Positions 54,752-63,391 of a stretch of DNA of 64,000 nt are shown here, one piece after another. A model generated the notes under the pieces. It searched no databases. It was not told the origin of the DNA and saw only the letters and a list, made by a program, of their open reading frames with translations. The stretch covers positions 496,001 through 560,000 of the forward strand of contig CBDBHT010000008.1 of assembly GCA_965205965.1 (NCBI GenBank), in the 5' to 3' direction. The position numbers were made by a program, and so were the translations under genes. The DNA comes from Bin55 sp965205965 (GTDB taxonomy: Bacteria > Pseudomonadota > Gammaproteobacteria > Pseudomonadales > Azotimanducaceae). Numbering within the stretch: the stretch's first letter is position 1; the number at the start of each line of letters is the position of its first letter.

Positions 54752-56587
54752 TTTAGTGTTTGGCAGAAAACCCCTGATTTCCAGTCTGTAGATGGTATTG
54801 AAAGAGCGTTCGTCCGTTTCAGAACGCTCGATTGGGTAGCGTGGTGTGGTTCTGAGGTGGTTGGAGTGCTTGATTGGGGTGCGTAGAGGCTTCCCGTCCA
54901 GCTGCGGGACAAGAGTTTCCTGCCCGTACAGGTTGTCGGGAGGTTGAGCCTGCTGTTGCGGAGCGGATGCCGAGGGGTCAGGCTGCCTGGAGCAGGGCTC
55001 GGGAGCGACGTCGCTCCCGCTTGCGATCCCGGGCCAGCAGCAGCGTGCCTAAACGATGGAGGTTGGCTGCCAGAATCGCCAGGGCCACCGTTCGGGCAAA
55101 GCCTTTCCGGCCGTGCGTTCGGATCCGATCCAGACCATGGCTTTCCAGGTGGTGGATCGCCGATTCCACCGCCGGATGCTGGTGGCGGGTCGCCGCGAAT
55201 CGGGCCTCCCGCTCGCGTGCTTTCGCTATCGGCGACAGCCGACCTTGGGCAGGCAAGGCCGCCACCTCCAACATCTGCTCCAACCGGCTCCGGTTGGAGG
55301 GACTGTAAAAGCCCCGGTCGAAGCTGCAGACCGTCAACTCCGGATAGCGTTGCTTGCAAGACTCCACCAGCGGGATAGCCGAATCCACATCGCTACCCTC
55401 CCACATGATCCGGTAGTCGAGAATGAACTGATGCTGGTCTTCCATCACCGCCAAGGGCACCCCCAGCTCGACCGGTCGACCTGCCTTGCCTTTGCTGATC
55501 CAACGGGTGTGTTCCTCAAACACGGAAAAAATCTTCTCCGAGGCCGGAATGGTCTCCCCCTTCAACACCCGACGCACGATCTGGTCTTCCAGACGGGTTC
55601 CCAGCGACACCAGACGGCGGAGTTCGGATAGGTCCACTGAGGACATGGCCAATTGATCCAGGGTCGTAGCAATCCGCTGCCGTAGCTGTCGACAACCGGA
55701 CAGGTATGCCTTCACTCCTTGCGGATCCCGCTTCCACCGTCGGGACGTGCATACTCGTTGAAACCGATGCCGCAGTTGCCTTTCCAGGTGCCTCCGTTGA
55801 CGCCAGCCTGCCAACCCCTGCGCCTTGGCCAACTTCGAGCAGACACGCACCGCCACCCGGGTCGCATCCCACAACAGACCCAGATCGGTCGGAAAGCGAA
55901 CGTCGGTCTCCACCACAAACGAATCACAGCGAGCGGACAAGCCGCCGCCAGACTCTTTTCGCACCACCTCGTGTCCGGTCGATACCACCCGTTCCCCCAC
56001 CGCACGAAGCAACTCCGGCCTCAGCAGCGAGACGTTGTCGATCAGCGTTTGACGGTGGTACCGCTCCCCGCCAAAACGGGAATCCCCCAGCATCTCTCGA
56101 AGGGTCCCATGCTGGTTCACCAACTCGTGCAAGCGATCCCAGTCGCAGTTGAGACCCTCCTTCAACACTGCCAACACCAGCATCGACCACAACGGCATCC
56201 CCGGACGCCCGTTGCCCAGATCCCGATCCGACCCCAGTGCCGATTCCAACCATTCGAACAGCCGCTTCCGCATACGCAGGTCACCGTACACCGCCTGCAA
56301 TCCCCGAAGCACCACCGGAATGTCATCCCGTGACTTCAGATCCAACTGGATCTTCTCAATCGGAACCTCTCCAAGACGTATTTGTTGCTTCCCTCGTTCC
56401 CAATCACGCATGCCCGACTATCGCTCCTTTTTCCACGAAGATGGGGGGGGGGAATCCCCCAAAAACACCATGAAACCCTTGAGATTCTAACCAATCGGCC
56501 TCTTCTTCGCAAACCTTAAAAACCTGAAGATACCCTGGATTCAAGGACTTTATGTAGCATAAAGAGTTTCCTGCCAGACACTATTTA
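54752..56587 (-). mobile_element. ISNCY-type element, apparently complete
   Basis: Ends are inverted: TTTAGTGTTTGGCAGAAAAC on the left and, read inward, TAAATAGTGTCTGGCAGGAA on the right. About 1.84 kb with one intact transposase gene. A run of ten G (56443-56452) lies just upstream of the gene. Confidence 0.7.
54978..56411 (-). CDS. ISNCY-type (ISDol1-like) transposase, intact
   Basis: 477 residues. It has SMLVLAVLKEGLNCDWDRLH then LVNQHGTLREMLGDSRFGGE, RYHRQTLIDNVSLLRPELLR and VVSTGHEVVRK, an order typical of the ISNCY/ISDol1 transposases. DDE candidates: D in SFVVETDVRFPTD, D in LTVCSFDRGFYSPSN, and E in HQHPAVESAIHHLESHGLDR. The C-terminal ILAANLHRLGTLLLARDRKR occurs also in IS5/IS1182-type enzymes. 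It is the only long transposase in the window besides that of IS1380 copy D with no visible lesion, so it may be active. Confidence 0.75.
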   Translation of the reverse strand: MRDWERGKQQIRLGEVPIEKIQLDLKSRDDIPVVLRGLQAVYGDLRMRKRLFEWLESALGSDRDLGNGRPGMPLWSMLVLAVLKEGLNCDWDRLHELVNQHGTLREMLGDSRFGGERYHRQTLIDNVSLLRPELLRAVGERVVSTGHEVVRKESGGGLSARCDSFVVETDVRFPTDLGLLWDATRVAVRVCSKLAKAQGLAGWRQRRHLERQLRHRFQRVCTSRRWKRDPQGVKAYLSGCRQLRQRIATTLDQLAMSSVDLSELRRLVSLGTRLEDQIVRRVLKGETIPASEKIFSVFEEHTRWISKGKAGRPVELGVPLAVMEDQHQFILDYRIMWEGSDVDSAIPLVESCKQRYPELTVCSFDRGFYSPSNRSRLEQMLEVAALPAQGRLSPIAKAREREARFAATRHQHPAVESAIHHLESHGLDRIRTHGRKGFARTVALAILAANLHRLGTLLLARDRKRERRRSRALLQAA

Positions 56588-57287
56588 CAAGCCAATCTAA
56601 GGGAGTGGAAAGTACCTATAGATATCCATGGTTCTGGGACTGAATTTCGACATGAAGTGTGGTAGGAACTCCGCAACATACCCTACGGGGAAACTCGACC
56701 CCATAGAGATAGCTGAAAAAGTTGGTCGGTTACGGCGGCGGTCTGAGTCTCAATAAAGAAGCTATTAGACCTTGAGTCCTGTTACCTCTACCTCTAGAAG
56801 AAACCAGAAATTATCTAGGGTTCGAGTGTTTTTCCTAAAATAGCTTAAGACTTTCCTGTACTGGATTGAACTAGGATTCGGCTGGCGTAAGAATGCCTAT
56901 AAGCTCTACAAGATTTTTCTGTTATTTTCCGTTTTTGATTGATACCCCGGTTTTTCCAATACAGCAGAGCCTACGTCCCTATCCACCGAAAGTATGTAGT
57001 CTGAATCCGGTGGAATACAAGTCAAAGAGTACTGCCAAAGGGAGGTTTATCGCCTTCTTTCCCATGAGATGACCTATGAAGTTTTCCTTTAGTCTAGTAA
57101 GGTTGTTTTACTTCCATACTAGAATTAGGCTGACAGGGCCATCCGGGCACTTCGGTTCAAGATTTCCGGACCAATATATAGAAACACTGATATTTCTAGA
57201 TATCGCTTCTCCGCACATGCCTTCAGTGTTGTGAATAAAAGGCCCATAAAACCGTCAATACGTCAACCAAATTAGATACGATATTGC
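56588..57287. other. 0.7-kb gap without a supported gene
   Basis: No ORF, RNA or IS end that I can support; numerous stop codons in all frames. Confidence 0.4.
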
Positions 57288-57339
57288 TAGCCCTTATTTC
57301 TCATAATGGATGGCTTGGGTGCGATGTATGTGCGTGTAA

Positions 57340-57610
57340 GTTGTTGATACCACGAAGTTGGTTGGGCTTTGCCGGGGGGAAGGGGATGGTAGCGGGGTGC
57401 GTTCGGACGGATGGGTGCGTTGGATGGCGAAAGGGGTGCGTTCGGGTCGGACGGAAGCGGGGCGCGTTCGGTGCTGAGTACGATGCTGGCGGAAGCGGTG
57501 CGGACGTGTAGCATGCGCCTGGGCCCGTTTTGCGGACCTGCCACGATCGGCGTGCAAAGCGGCGCATCCCGTGAAAGATGCTGTTGTCGACTGGATGATG
57601 AGCCATGCGG
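57340..57610 (+). pseudogene. Degraded IS1380 transposase N-terminus in the left arm
   Basis: Different frames give DGCVGWRKGCVRVGRKRGAF and RWMAKGVRSG (as seen in copy C), then MLAEAVRTCSMRLGPFCGP and AAHPV-DAVVDWM. These align with RLVRRMAKGVRPGRMEVD, MLAEQVQLFERASACFTDHR and KVAHPLVALLGQRI of the intact transposase 900 bases downstream. All copies carry this decayed duplicate, so it predates their spread. Confidence 0.5.
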
Positions 57611-57881
57611 GTGAGCATGCGGCGGACGCCCCTATCGCACGCCCTTGGGTCCTGGTCTTGACGAGGCCCGAACGCTCCCCGACTGTCGGGAGGTCTCGCC
57701 CCCGGTGGCTGCGATGGCATGCGGATGAACGGAAAGGGATCCCGGTCTTTGAGGATGTCGTGTCACCGGTTGATATACGGAAACATATTCGATTTTTTTG
57801 GGGTTCTTCAAAAAAACACTTGCGTTTTGGCATGGGTTATGGCAATCTACGCTGGGTTAGATGGTCTCTGGTGCCAACGTG

Positions 57882-58274
57882 ATGGATTTCCGAATCGAGA
57901 ACGTGAAGTCGACCACCTTGGGTGGCACGCGGCGGACCCGCCGTTGGATGGTGGACCTTCAGAAGACGGTGGCACGGTTTCCGGCACTGAGCCGCCATGA
58001 GTTGGCGTCCACCCTGTGTAGTCATCTGGGCTGGTTCACGCCGAAGGGTCGGGATCGACTGGGGTCCTGCAGGTCGCCGGCAGCCGTCTTGGCCCCGGAG
58101 GATGCTTGGGTCCGGCTTTGGCAGCGGCGGCGGCGCGTGCTGAACACGCTGGTGGTCGTACTGTGCATGTTCCGGTTGGTGTTCTGGAAGGGGCGTCCGG
58201 GATATGCGGCCACGCTGGCCGAACGGTGGGCGCAACGCGGCCGATGGGGCCGGATGGAGGAGGGTACGGGATGA
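57882..58274 (+). CDS. DruA-derived 130-residue ORF, coupled to IS1380 transposase (copy D)
   Basis: The open frame starts MDFRIENVKSTTLGGTRRTR, runs to SHLGWFTPKG, then jumps by deletion to AAVLAPEDAWVRLWQRRRRV and ends EEGTG. The stop and the transposase start share ATGA. The DruA core with NSRFLI, WVRVP and GTCYRAANW is missing, so no DruA activity is expected. Whether the short product serves the transposon is unknown. Confidence 0.5.
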   Translation: MDFRIENVKSTTLGGTRRTRRWMVDLQKTVARFPALSRHELASTLCSHLGWFTPKGRDRLGSCRSPAAVLAPEDAWVRLWQRRRRVLNTLVVVLCMFRLVFWKGRPGYAATLAERWAQRGRWGRMEEGTG

Positions 58275-59809
58275 AGAGCAAGCAAAAGCGCGGCGCGGAC
58301 CGGTTGGTGCGTCGGATGGCGAAAGGGGTCCGTCCGGGGCGGATGGAGGTGGACTGCAGTGGAGGCGAGCTGAGTTCCAACGGGGGCTCGGCACTGCTGA
58401 TGATGCTGGCCGAGCAGGTCCAGCTGTTCGAGCGCGCCTCGGCATGTTTCACGGATCACCGGGACCCGTCCAAGGTGGCGCATCCGCTAGTGGCGTTGCT
58501 GGGGCAGCGGATTTTGGGTCTCGCGCTGGGCTACGAAGATGTGAACGATCACGACGAGCTGCGGCGGGACCGGGCTCTGTCCACGGCCATGGGGCGTGTG
58601 GAGTGTGCGCGTTCGGACTGCGAGCCGCTGGCCGGCAAAAGCACGCTGAACCGGATGGAGCTGTCGGCGAACGGGCGGGACCCGGCGAAAGCGCGCCAGA
58701 TCACCGTGGATTTCGATGCGCTCGACGAGCTGCTCGTGGAGCTGTACCTGGTGTGGGGCGAGCGGGGCCAGATGCCGAAGAAGCGGCTGGTGCTGGACAT
58801 CGATGCCACGGACGTGCAACTGCACGGCCGGCAGGAGCACCGGTTCTATCACGGGTACTACCATGAATACTGCTACCTTCCGCGGCTGGTGTTCTGCAAC
58901 GGCTGGCCGGTGCGGACGGAACTGCGCACGTCGAGCAGCGATGTGGCGGCGGGCGTGGTGGAGACGGTCGCGCCGCTCGTGGACCGGCTGCGGAAGCGAT
59001 TTCCGCAGGTGCCGATCCTGATCCGCGCCGACGGGGCCTACTGCCGCGACGAGTTGATGACGTGGTGCGAGGCGCGGGGCGTGGATTACGTGCTGGGACT
59101 GCCGCGCAATGATCGGCTGAAAGACCGGGCCCAGCCGTTGATGGACGATCTGCGGGACCGGTTGAAGCGGGATCCGGACTATGCGCAGCAAGCGGTCCGC
59201 GGCTACCAGATCTTCGACTATCGCACGCGCGACAGCTGGAGCCGCGAACGCCGCGTGATCGCCAAGGCCGAATGGCTGCCGGGACAACCGGTTGGCAACG
59301 CCGACGGGGAACCGGCCGGCAAGGCCGACGGGGAACCGGCCGGCAAGGCCGACGGCGGACCGGAGGCCGGCGCGGAAGGCCCATGTGCGACGGTCGGCGA
59401 AGCCCGGTACAACAGTCGCTTCGTCGTCACCTCGCTCCAGAAGCCCGACGCGCCAACGGTCTACGAAGCGATGTACTGCGACCGGGGTGAGGCCGAAAAC
59501 TGGATCAAGGAACAGAAGAACGATCTGTTCCTGGACCGATGCTCCAGCAGCCTCTGGAACGTCAACGCACTCCGGCTCCGGATGAGCGCACTGGCCCATG
59601 CCCTCTATTGCATGATGAAGCACCGGCTCGAGAACCTTCCGGTATCCGCCATCCTGCGCAGGAGCCGTCCATCGACGCTGCGCAAGTGCCTGTTCCAGAT
59701 CCCGGTGCGCGTGACGGTGTCCACGCGGCGGATCCATCTGGCGTTCGGGTCCGCCTTCCCGTACTGGAAGGATTTCCGCTTGATCTGGGCTAGCCTGGCA
59801 CCAACGTAA
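58271..59809 (+). CDS. IS1380-family transposase, intact (copy D)
   Basis: 512 residues from ATG 58271 (MKSKQKRGADRLVRRMAKGV). DDE residues lie in LVLDIDATDVQLHGRQEHRF, ILIRADGAYCRDELM and YCDRGEAENWIKEQKNDLFL. Around residues 340-360 an acidic repeat GEPAGKAD occurs twice, against once in copies B and C, a 24-bp in-frame duplication. Ends FRLIWASLAPT. The gene has no visible lesion and could mobilise copies B and C in trans. Confidence 0.88.
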   Translation: MKSKQKRGADRLVRRMAKGVRPGRMEVDCSGGELSSNGGSALLMMLAEQVQLFERASACFTDHRDPSKVAHPLVALLGQRILGLALGYEDVNDHDELRRDRALSTAMGRVECARSDCEPLAGKSTLNRMELSANGRDPAKARQITVDFDALDELLVELYLVWGERGQMPKKRLVLDIDATDVQLHGRQEHRFYHGYYHEYCYLPRLVFCNGWPVRTELRTSSSDVAAGVVETVAPLVDRLRKRFPQVPILIRADGAYCRDELMTWCEARGVDYVLGLPRNDRLKDRAQPLMDDLRDRLKRDPDYAQQAVRGYQIFDYRTRDSWSRERRVIAKAEWLPGQPVGNADGEPAGKADGEPAGKADGGPEAGAEGPCATVGEARYNSRFVVTSLQKPDAPTVYEAMYCDRGEAENWIKEQKNDLFLDRCSSSLWNVNALRLRMSALAHALYCMMKHRLENLPVSAILRRSRPSTLRKCLFQIPVRVTVSTRRIHLAFGSAFPYWKDFRLIWASLAPT

Positions 59810-60106
59810 AAACCCGGTGCAACCGGGTGCATGACGCTGGCGGCGGAGCGAGGTGACCTCCCCGCGCCCGGATGCTCAGCGATTCGCCGTCCCGCCCGCA
59901 AAAAGGCGGGAAAACACACGCATCCCCGCCCTCCGAAGCCTTTTCAAACTCGCGACGCGACATTCCATGCCCCGTACCCCACGCATCCCGTGAAAAACAT
60001 CATTTTCGACTTGGTTATGAGAAATCCGGGCTAACCAGCTTTTTGCCCAAACATGGGGTGATTTTGAATAAACGTTGCCCTAACCCTAAGCCATGGTCCG
60101 AGATGT

Positions 60107-60664
60107 CTATTCAATGCTTGATGACTCCTCAACTTTCTGATTCTCTTGCTTACGTTCAGCCAATGGGCTTGGTGTCTCCTCGCCGCAAGATGCTGAAGAT
60201 TTCTTACCAAATTGCGCAATAACTTCTCGGTCATCTTTACGACCAAAACGATGCTTTAGAACACGTCGACGTTCTTTTAATGTCAGACGACTCATGATTG
60301 CAACCCATCGCTTATCTTGAAGCTTTTTAACTTCATTTAACTGAATGCGCATCCTTTCCAGCATCTCTTCTAGTACCTCTGGGTCAAAATCTTCGGAAAG
60401 CGTATATTGATATACACGTAGCCTGATCTGGGCGAGCGAACGCAAAGCTAGTCTCAGTCGTTTCTGATCTGGGGTTATTTCCTTGACAATTTCCGCACGT
60501 CGGTTTTCTGGGAGTGGCGCAACCATTCGCTCAAATACATGGAACATCGCTCTGTCCGACAAGGTCGTTGTGCGTCCAAGTCTCTGTCCCACGATATAAC
60601 CTGCCAACAATAAACACACGGCTGCCAATATCGCTATTATGAGATATAGCCACTTACGTTCCAT
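60107..60664 (-). CDS. Membrane-anchored periplasmic metal-sensor-like (Spy/CpxP-type) protein
   Basis: 185 residues: one N-terminal membrane helix (LYLIIAILAAVCLLLAGYIV, residues 6-25), then a helical periplasmic part with PLPENRRAEIVKEITPDQKR and LEEMLERMRIQLNEVKKLQD, typical of periplasmic heavy-metal sensor/resistance proteins. It is the last gene of a four-gene cluster and overlaps the anti-sigma-like gene by 11 bases, which suggests a role in sensing an envelope signal for the sigma factor (inference). Confidence 0.7.
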   Translation of the reverse strand: MERKWLYLIIAILAAVCLLLAGYIVGQRLGRTTTLSDRAMFHVFERMVAPLPENRRAEIVKEITPDQKRLRLALRSLAQIRLRVYQYTLSEDFDPEVLEEMLERMRIQLNEVKKLQDKRWVAIMSRLTLKERRRVLKHRFGRKDDREVIAQFGKKSSASCGEETPSPLAERKQENQKVEESSSIE

Positions 60665-61073
60665 TCATTACCCCTGCCATTGCTTCCAAATCAGTAAATG
60701 TCAATGCGACAATTTCCTCTTCCAATGTATCAACCGACTCCTGATCAAAGAAACCAATTGCAATACCCAAACACAGAGGAATAAACGCCACTGCAACTGA
60801 TCGCCAAAGATTCGCTAAAAAATTGTCGAGCCAACCTATCTTCTGCGAACCTAGAGCTATTTTCTGAAGAATTTTTGCTCGAAGATGCGAGGGGGCTTTC
60901 AGCATTTCTTCGGCGGTTAGTAAAGAATGAAGTTGCAGAGCTTGCCTATAAAGTTCCTGTGCTTCCGGATGTGTTCTGACTAGGCCCTGCGCCTCTTCTC
61001 TAATCCAATCTGGCCAGTTTGACCACTGTGACCCAAAGGTATCAAGCTGGCTTTCAAAATCTTCGAAATTCAT
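60654..61073 (-). CDS. Anti-sigma-factor-like membrane protein
   Basis: 139 residues: a cytoplasmic helical N-terminal part (FESQLDTFGSQWSNWPDWIR, HPEAQELYRQALQLHSLL), a membrane helix at about 92-108 (VAVAFIPLCLGIAIGFF) and a short outside tail. It starts three bases after the ECF sigma stop, the usual place of its anti-sigma partner. There is no zinc HxxxCxxC motif. Confidence 0.7.
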   Translation of the reverse strand: MNFEDFESQLDTFGSQWSNWPDWIREEAQGLVRTHPEAQELYRQALQLHSLLTAEEMLKAPSHLRAKILQKIALGSQKIGWLDNFLANLWRSVAVAFIPLCLGIAIGFFDQESVDTLEEEIVALTFTDLEAMAGVMNGT

Positions 61074-61076
61074 TGC

Positions 61077-61616
61077 TTAATCCTTAAACTTCGCCATTTT
61101 TATTCGTAGTGTTCGTCGGCCTCTGCCTAGTAAAGCGTCCACCGCATCTACTGTACATTCCAGTATTACTGCTACTTCTGCCTGAGACCAACCTTGTACG
61201 TTACAAAGCGCAAGAGCTGTTCGTTGCCTCTCCGGTAGCTCAGCCAAGGCAGCGTACAATGCTTCTACTTTTTCTTTGTGCTCTAATGTTTGAGCCTCTC
61301 TTGCCCGTAAGGTATCGGGATCGACACTGCCATCCTCATTTCTCCTACGTTTTCTAAATACATCGATGCATAAATTACGGGCAATCTGAAATAACCACGT
61401 TTTAAATTGAACTTTACCTTCCCGCCACGTCGATGCGCGTTCCCACACTCGTACGAATGTATCTTGAGCGAGATCCTCTGCATCCAATTGATTCCCACAA
61501 AATTGGTAAATGAATGCATACAAAGAGTCAAGGTACCTATCGACGAGTTGGGTATATGCACCCTCATGCCGCTCTACAACCTGCTTCATGAGAGTATCAT
61601 CGGAAAGAGGGTGCAA
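61077..61616 (-). CDS. ECF-type RNA polymerase sigma factor
   Basis: 179 residues. Region 2: NQLDAEDLAQDTFVRVWERA (core binding and -10 recognition) and FKTWLFQIARNLCIDVFRKR; region 4: LPERQRTALALCNVQGWSQA, then AVILECTVDAVDALLGRGRR. Followed at once by the anti-sigma-like and metal-sensor-like genes, and preceded by an EF-hand gene, all on the minus strand. The regulon is unknown; no obvious ECF promoter was found by eye. Confidence 0.9.
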   Translation of the reverse strand: MHPLSDDTLMKQVVERHEGAYTQLVDRYLDSLYAFIYQFCGNQLDAEDLAQDTFVRVWERASTWREGKVQFKTWLFQIARNLCIDVFRKRRRNEDGSVDPDTLRAREAQTLEHKEKVEALYAALAELPERQRTALALCNVQGWSQAEVAVILECTVDAVDALLGRGRRTLRIKMAKFKD

Positions 61617-61645
61617 TATGGAAGGTCCAGGCGAGTTTTAGCTTC

Positions 61646-62089
61646 CTAATTCTCATTTCCTTCCCGTCGCGCGTCGCGTTTTTCTTCAGGAGTAACTACA
61701 CCGTCACCGTCTGTATCCATTCTCCGTAAAAGAGCGATACGAGGAGCAGTAAACTCTTCTGGACTCAGCGCACCGCTACCATCTGTATCCAGCCAACACA
61801 AAACGTGAGCAGGCCACTTTCCCATTTGTTTCCGCATGTGTCTCCTGCTTTCATCCCCCGCGGCACCTCTATCGTGTCCTCTGGACTTATCGCTTTTTCT
61901 ACCTAGTAGGTGCCTTTTAGCTAGTTCCTTTTTATCAAGTTTACCGTCTTCGTTTCGATCCATGCGAGTGAACTGAATCTTCATTCTCTCTTCAACTTGA
62001 CTTATTTCAATCGGTTCATCGATGCACATCGCCCTCTTGTCTTCCTTAACCTCCTTTTCTTCGGCTGAAAGTCCGACACTGACCAGCAT
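61646..62089 (-). CDS. EF-hand calcium-binding protein, signal peptide truncated by IS630
   Basis: The remaining 147 residues contain three canonical EF-hand loops: DRNEDGKLDKKE, DTDGSGALSPEE and DTDGDGVVTPEE. The present N-terminus (MLVSVGLSAEEKEVKEDKRA) looks like the end of a signal peptide with an A-type cleavage site; IS630 copy 2 begins seven bases upstream and has removed the start and basic/hydrophobic part. The protein was probably periplasmic and may now stay in the cytoplasm or not be made. It precedes the ECF sigma gene by 29 bases. Confidence 0.75.
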   Translation of the reverse strand: MLVSVGLSAEEKEVKEDKRAMCIDEPIEISQVEERMKIQFTRMDRNEDGKLDKKELAKRHLLGRKSDKSRGHDRGAAGDESRRHMRKQMGKWPAHVLCWLDTDGSGALSPEEFTAPRIALLRRMDTDGDGVVTPEEKRDARREGNEN

Positions 62090-62102
62090 AGTTACTAGTA
62101 GT

Positions 62103-63256
62103 TTAACTGGTTTTAATTTTCGGGTATAGATGCTTCAGTTTGGTGCGCGCATCGTCGACGCTGAGCTGCCAGTCGACCCCGGTCTGTTCGCGATTGCGCT
62201 CCTTGGCCCAGGCCGCCGTTTCCGACGTGACCAAAGCCCTGCTCTCGATCCGGCGATCCAGGCACTGGCGGTGCAACGCACTGAACTCCAGTTCCGCAAC
62301 GTTTAGCCAGCTCCCGTGTTTCGGCGTGTGCACCAGGTGGATGCGGTCGTTCAGCCGACTGGCTTCGGCCGCCGGGAACGCGGCGTAGAACGAGTCACCG
62401 CTGTGGGTGTTCAAGTTGTCGCACACCAGCGTGATGCTTTCCGCATCCCGGGAACGCGGCAGATTCGCCAGTGCGCGCACTTGCTGCGCCCAATCCAATG
62501 TCGTACGCCGTTTGGTGACAGCCACTCTCCGCCAGCCGGACAGCGGCTCGCCGAACATCCACACCGTGCATTCTCCCCGGCGGAGGTAGTGGGCGTCGTA
62601 CTTCTCCGGCGACCCGGGGCGTACCGGCAACTTCTCGCGGACTTCCGACACGAGCTGCTTGCTCATCTCGTCCATGCACACCACCGGATGCCGCGGGTCG
62701 TACGACCGCCGGTATACCTTGAGCACCCGCTCCATGCCGGCCACGAAAGGATGGCTTTGCTGCTTCGGAATGCACCACATTTCCCGCCGCCATGGTTTCA
62801 ATTCGTTTTTTTTAACGCCTGCCGCACGGTCTCCCCGCAAATCGATTCGACCACTTCAAGTCGCACCAGCTCTTCTGCCAGCAGCTTCACGGTCCACCGA
62901 ACGCGGCCTTCCGGTGGAACCGAACAGGCCACCTGAACCAGACGCGCTTCCTTCTCCCCGTCCAACTTCTTCGGCACCGGAGGCAACGGCCGAGGCCTGC
63001 GCTCCAGAGCCTTCATCGGACCCTGCTCCACCGCCCGCCGACGCACGTGCTGGCAGGTCCGCTCCGTCACCCCCAGCGCATCCACCACCTGCATGTCCGT
63101 CAGTGCCGGGCCAGCACCCCCCTGATCCACGGTCAGCAGAATCCGTGCACGCTGCAGCTTCGTCGCCGACACCGCACGACGCGTGCTCGACTTCAGCACC
63201 GCTTCCAACTGATCCCGCTCATCCTGAGCTAACTCCACCATGTATTGCTTCGGCAT
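62103..63256 (-). CDS. IS630-family transposase (orfA/orfB, -1 frameshift product), copy 2
   Basis: orfA runs from ATG 63256 (MPKQYMVELAQDERDQLEAV, behind AGGAGG) to 62798, 152 residues, with the helix-turn-helix VTERTCQHVRRRAVEQG. orfB continues in the -1 frame from the A8 tract to 62103 and carries D in VVCMDEMSKQL, D in LVCDNLNTHSGDSFYAAF and E in HGSWLNVAELEFS. The fused product would be about 384 residues. All catalytic residues are present, unlike copy 1, so this copy may be active. Confidence 0.85.
62806..62813 (-). other. A8 slippery tract, probable -1 frameshift site (IS630 copy 2)
   Basis: Eight T on the plus strand (A on the coding strand), same reading frames as in copy 1: orfA ends QALKKTN, orfB continues KKNELKPWRREMWC. 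Confidence 0.7.
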
Positions 63257-63391
63257 CTGATCCTCCTGATCCCAGAACCCCTTCCACTCCACTATTATAA
63301 ACACGTATTGTTAGAACGGGTAGCCTACTAGGGCGTGTTGACACTATCTTGTTGTATGATTCTGATCTGGATCATTCGACAAGAGGTCGGC

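Larger units (their letters stand above)
57288..60034 (+). mobile_element. IS1380-type element, copy D, complete
   Basis: 2.75 kb with both inverted ends (CTAGCCCTTATTTCTCATAA and, read inward, TTAGCCCGGATTTCTCATAA). Order: left arm with a degraded transposase N-terminus, DruA leader, DruA-derived ORF, intact transposase. The flanks show no duplication. It is the reference copy for interpreting copies A-C. Confidence 0.88.
62096..63330 (-). mobile_element. IS630-family element, copy 2
   Basis: Ends TAGTAGTTTAACTGG and, read inward, TAGTAGGCTACCCGTT, as in copy 1, about 1.24 kb. CTAG flanks at the left suggest insertion at a TA. orfA and orfB are both undamaged. It sits in the EF-hand gene on one side and abuts an IS5 on the other. 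Confidence 0.85.
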
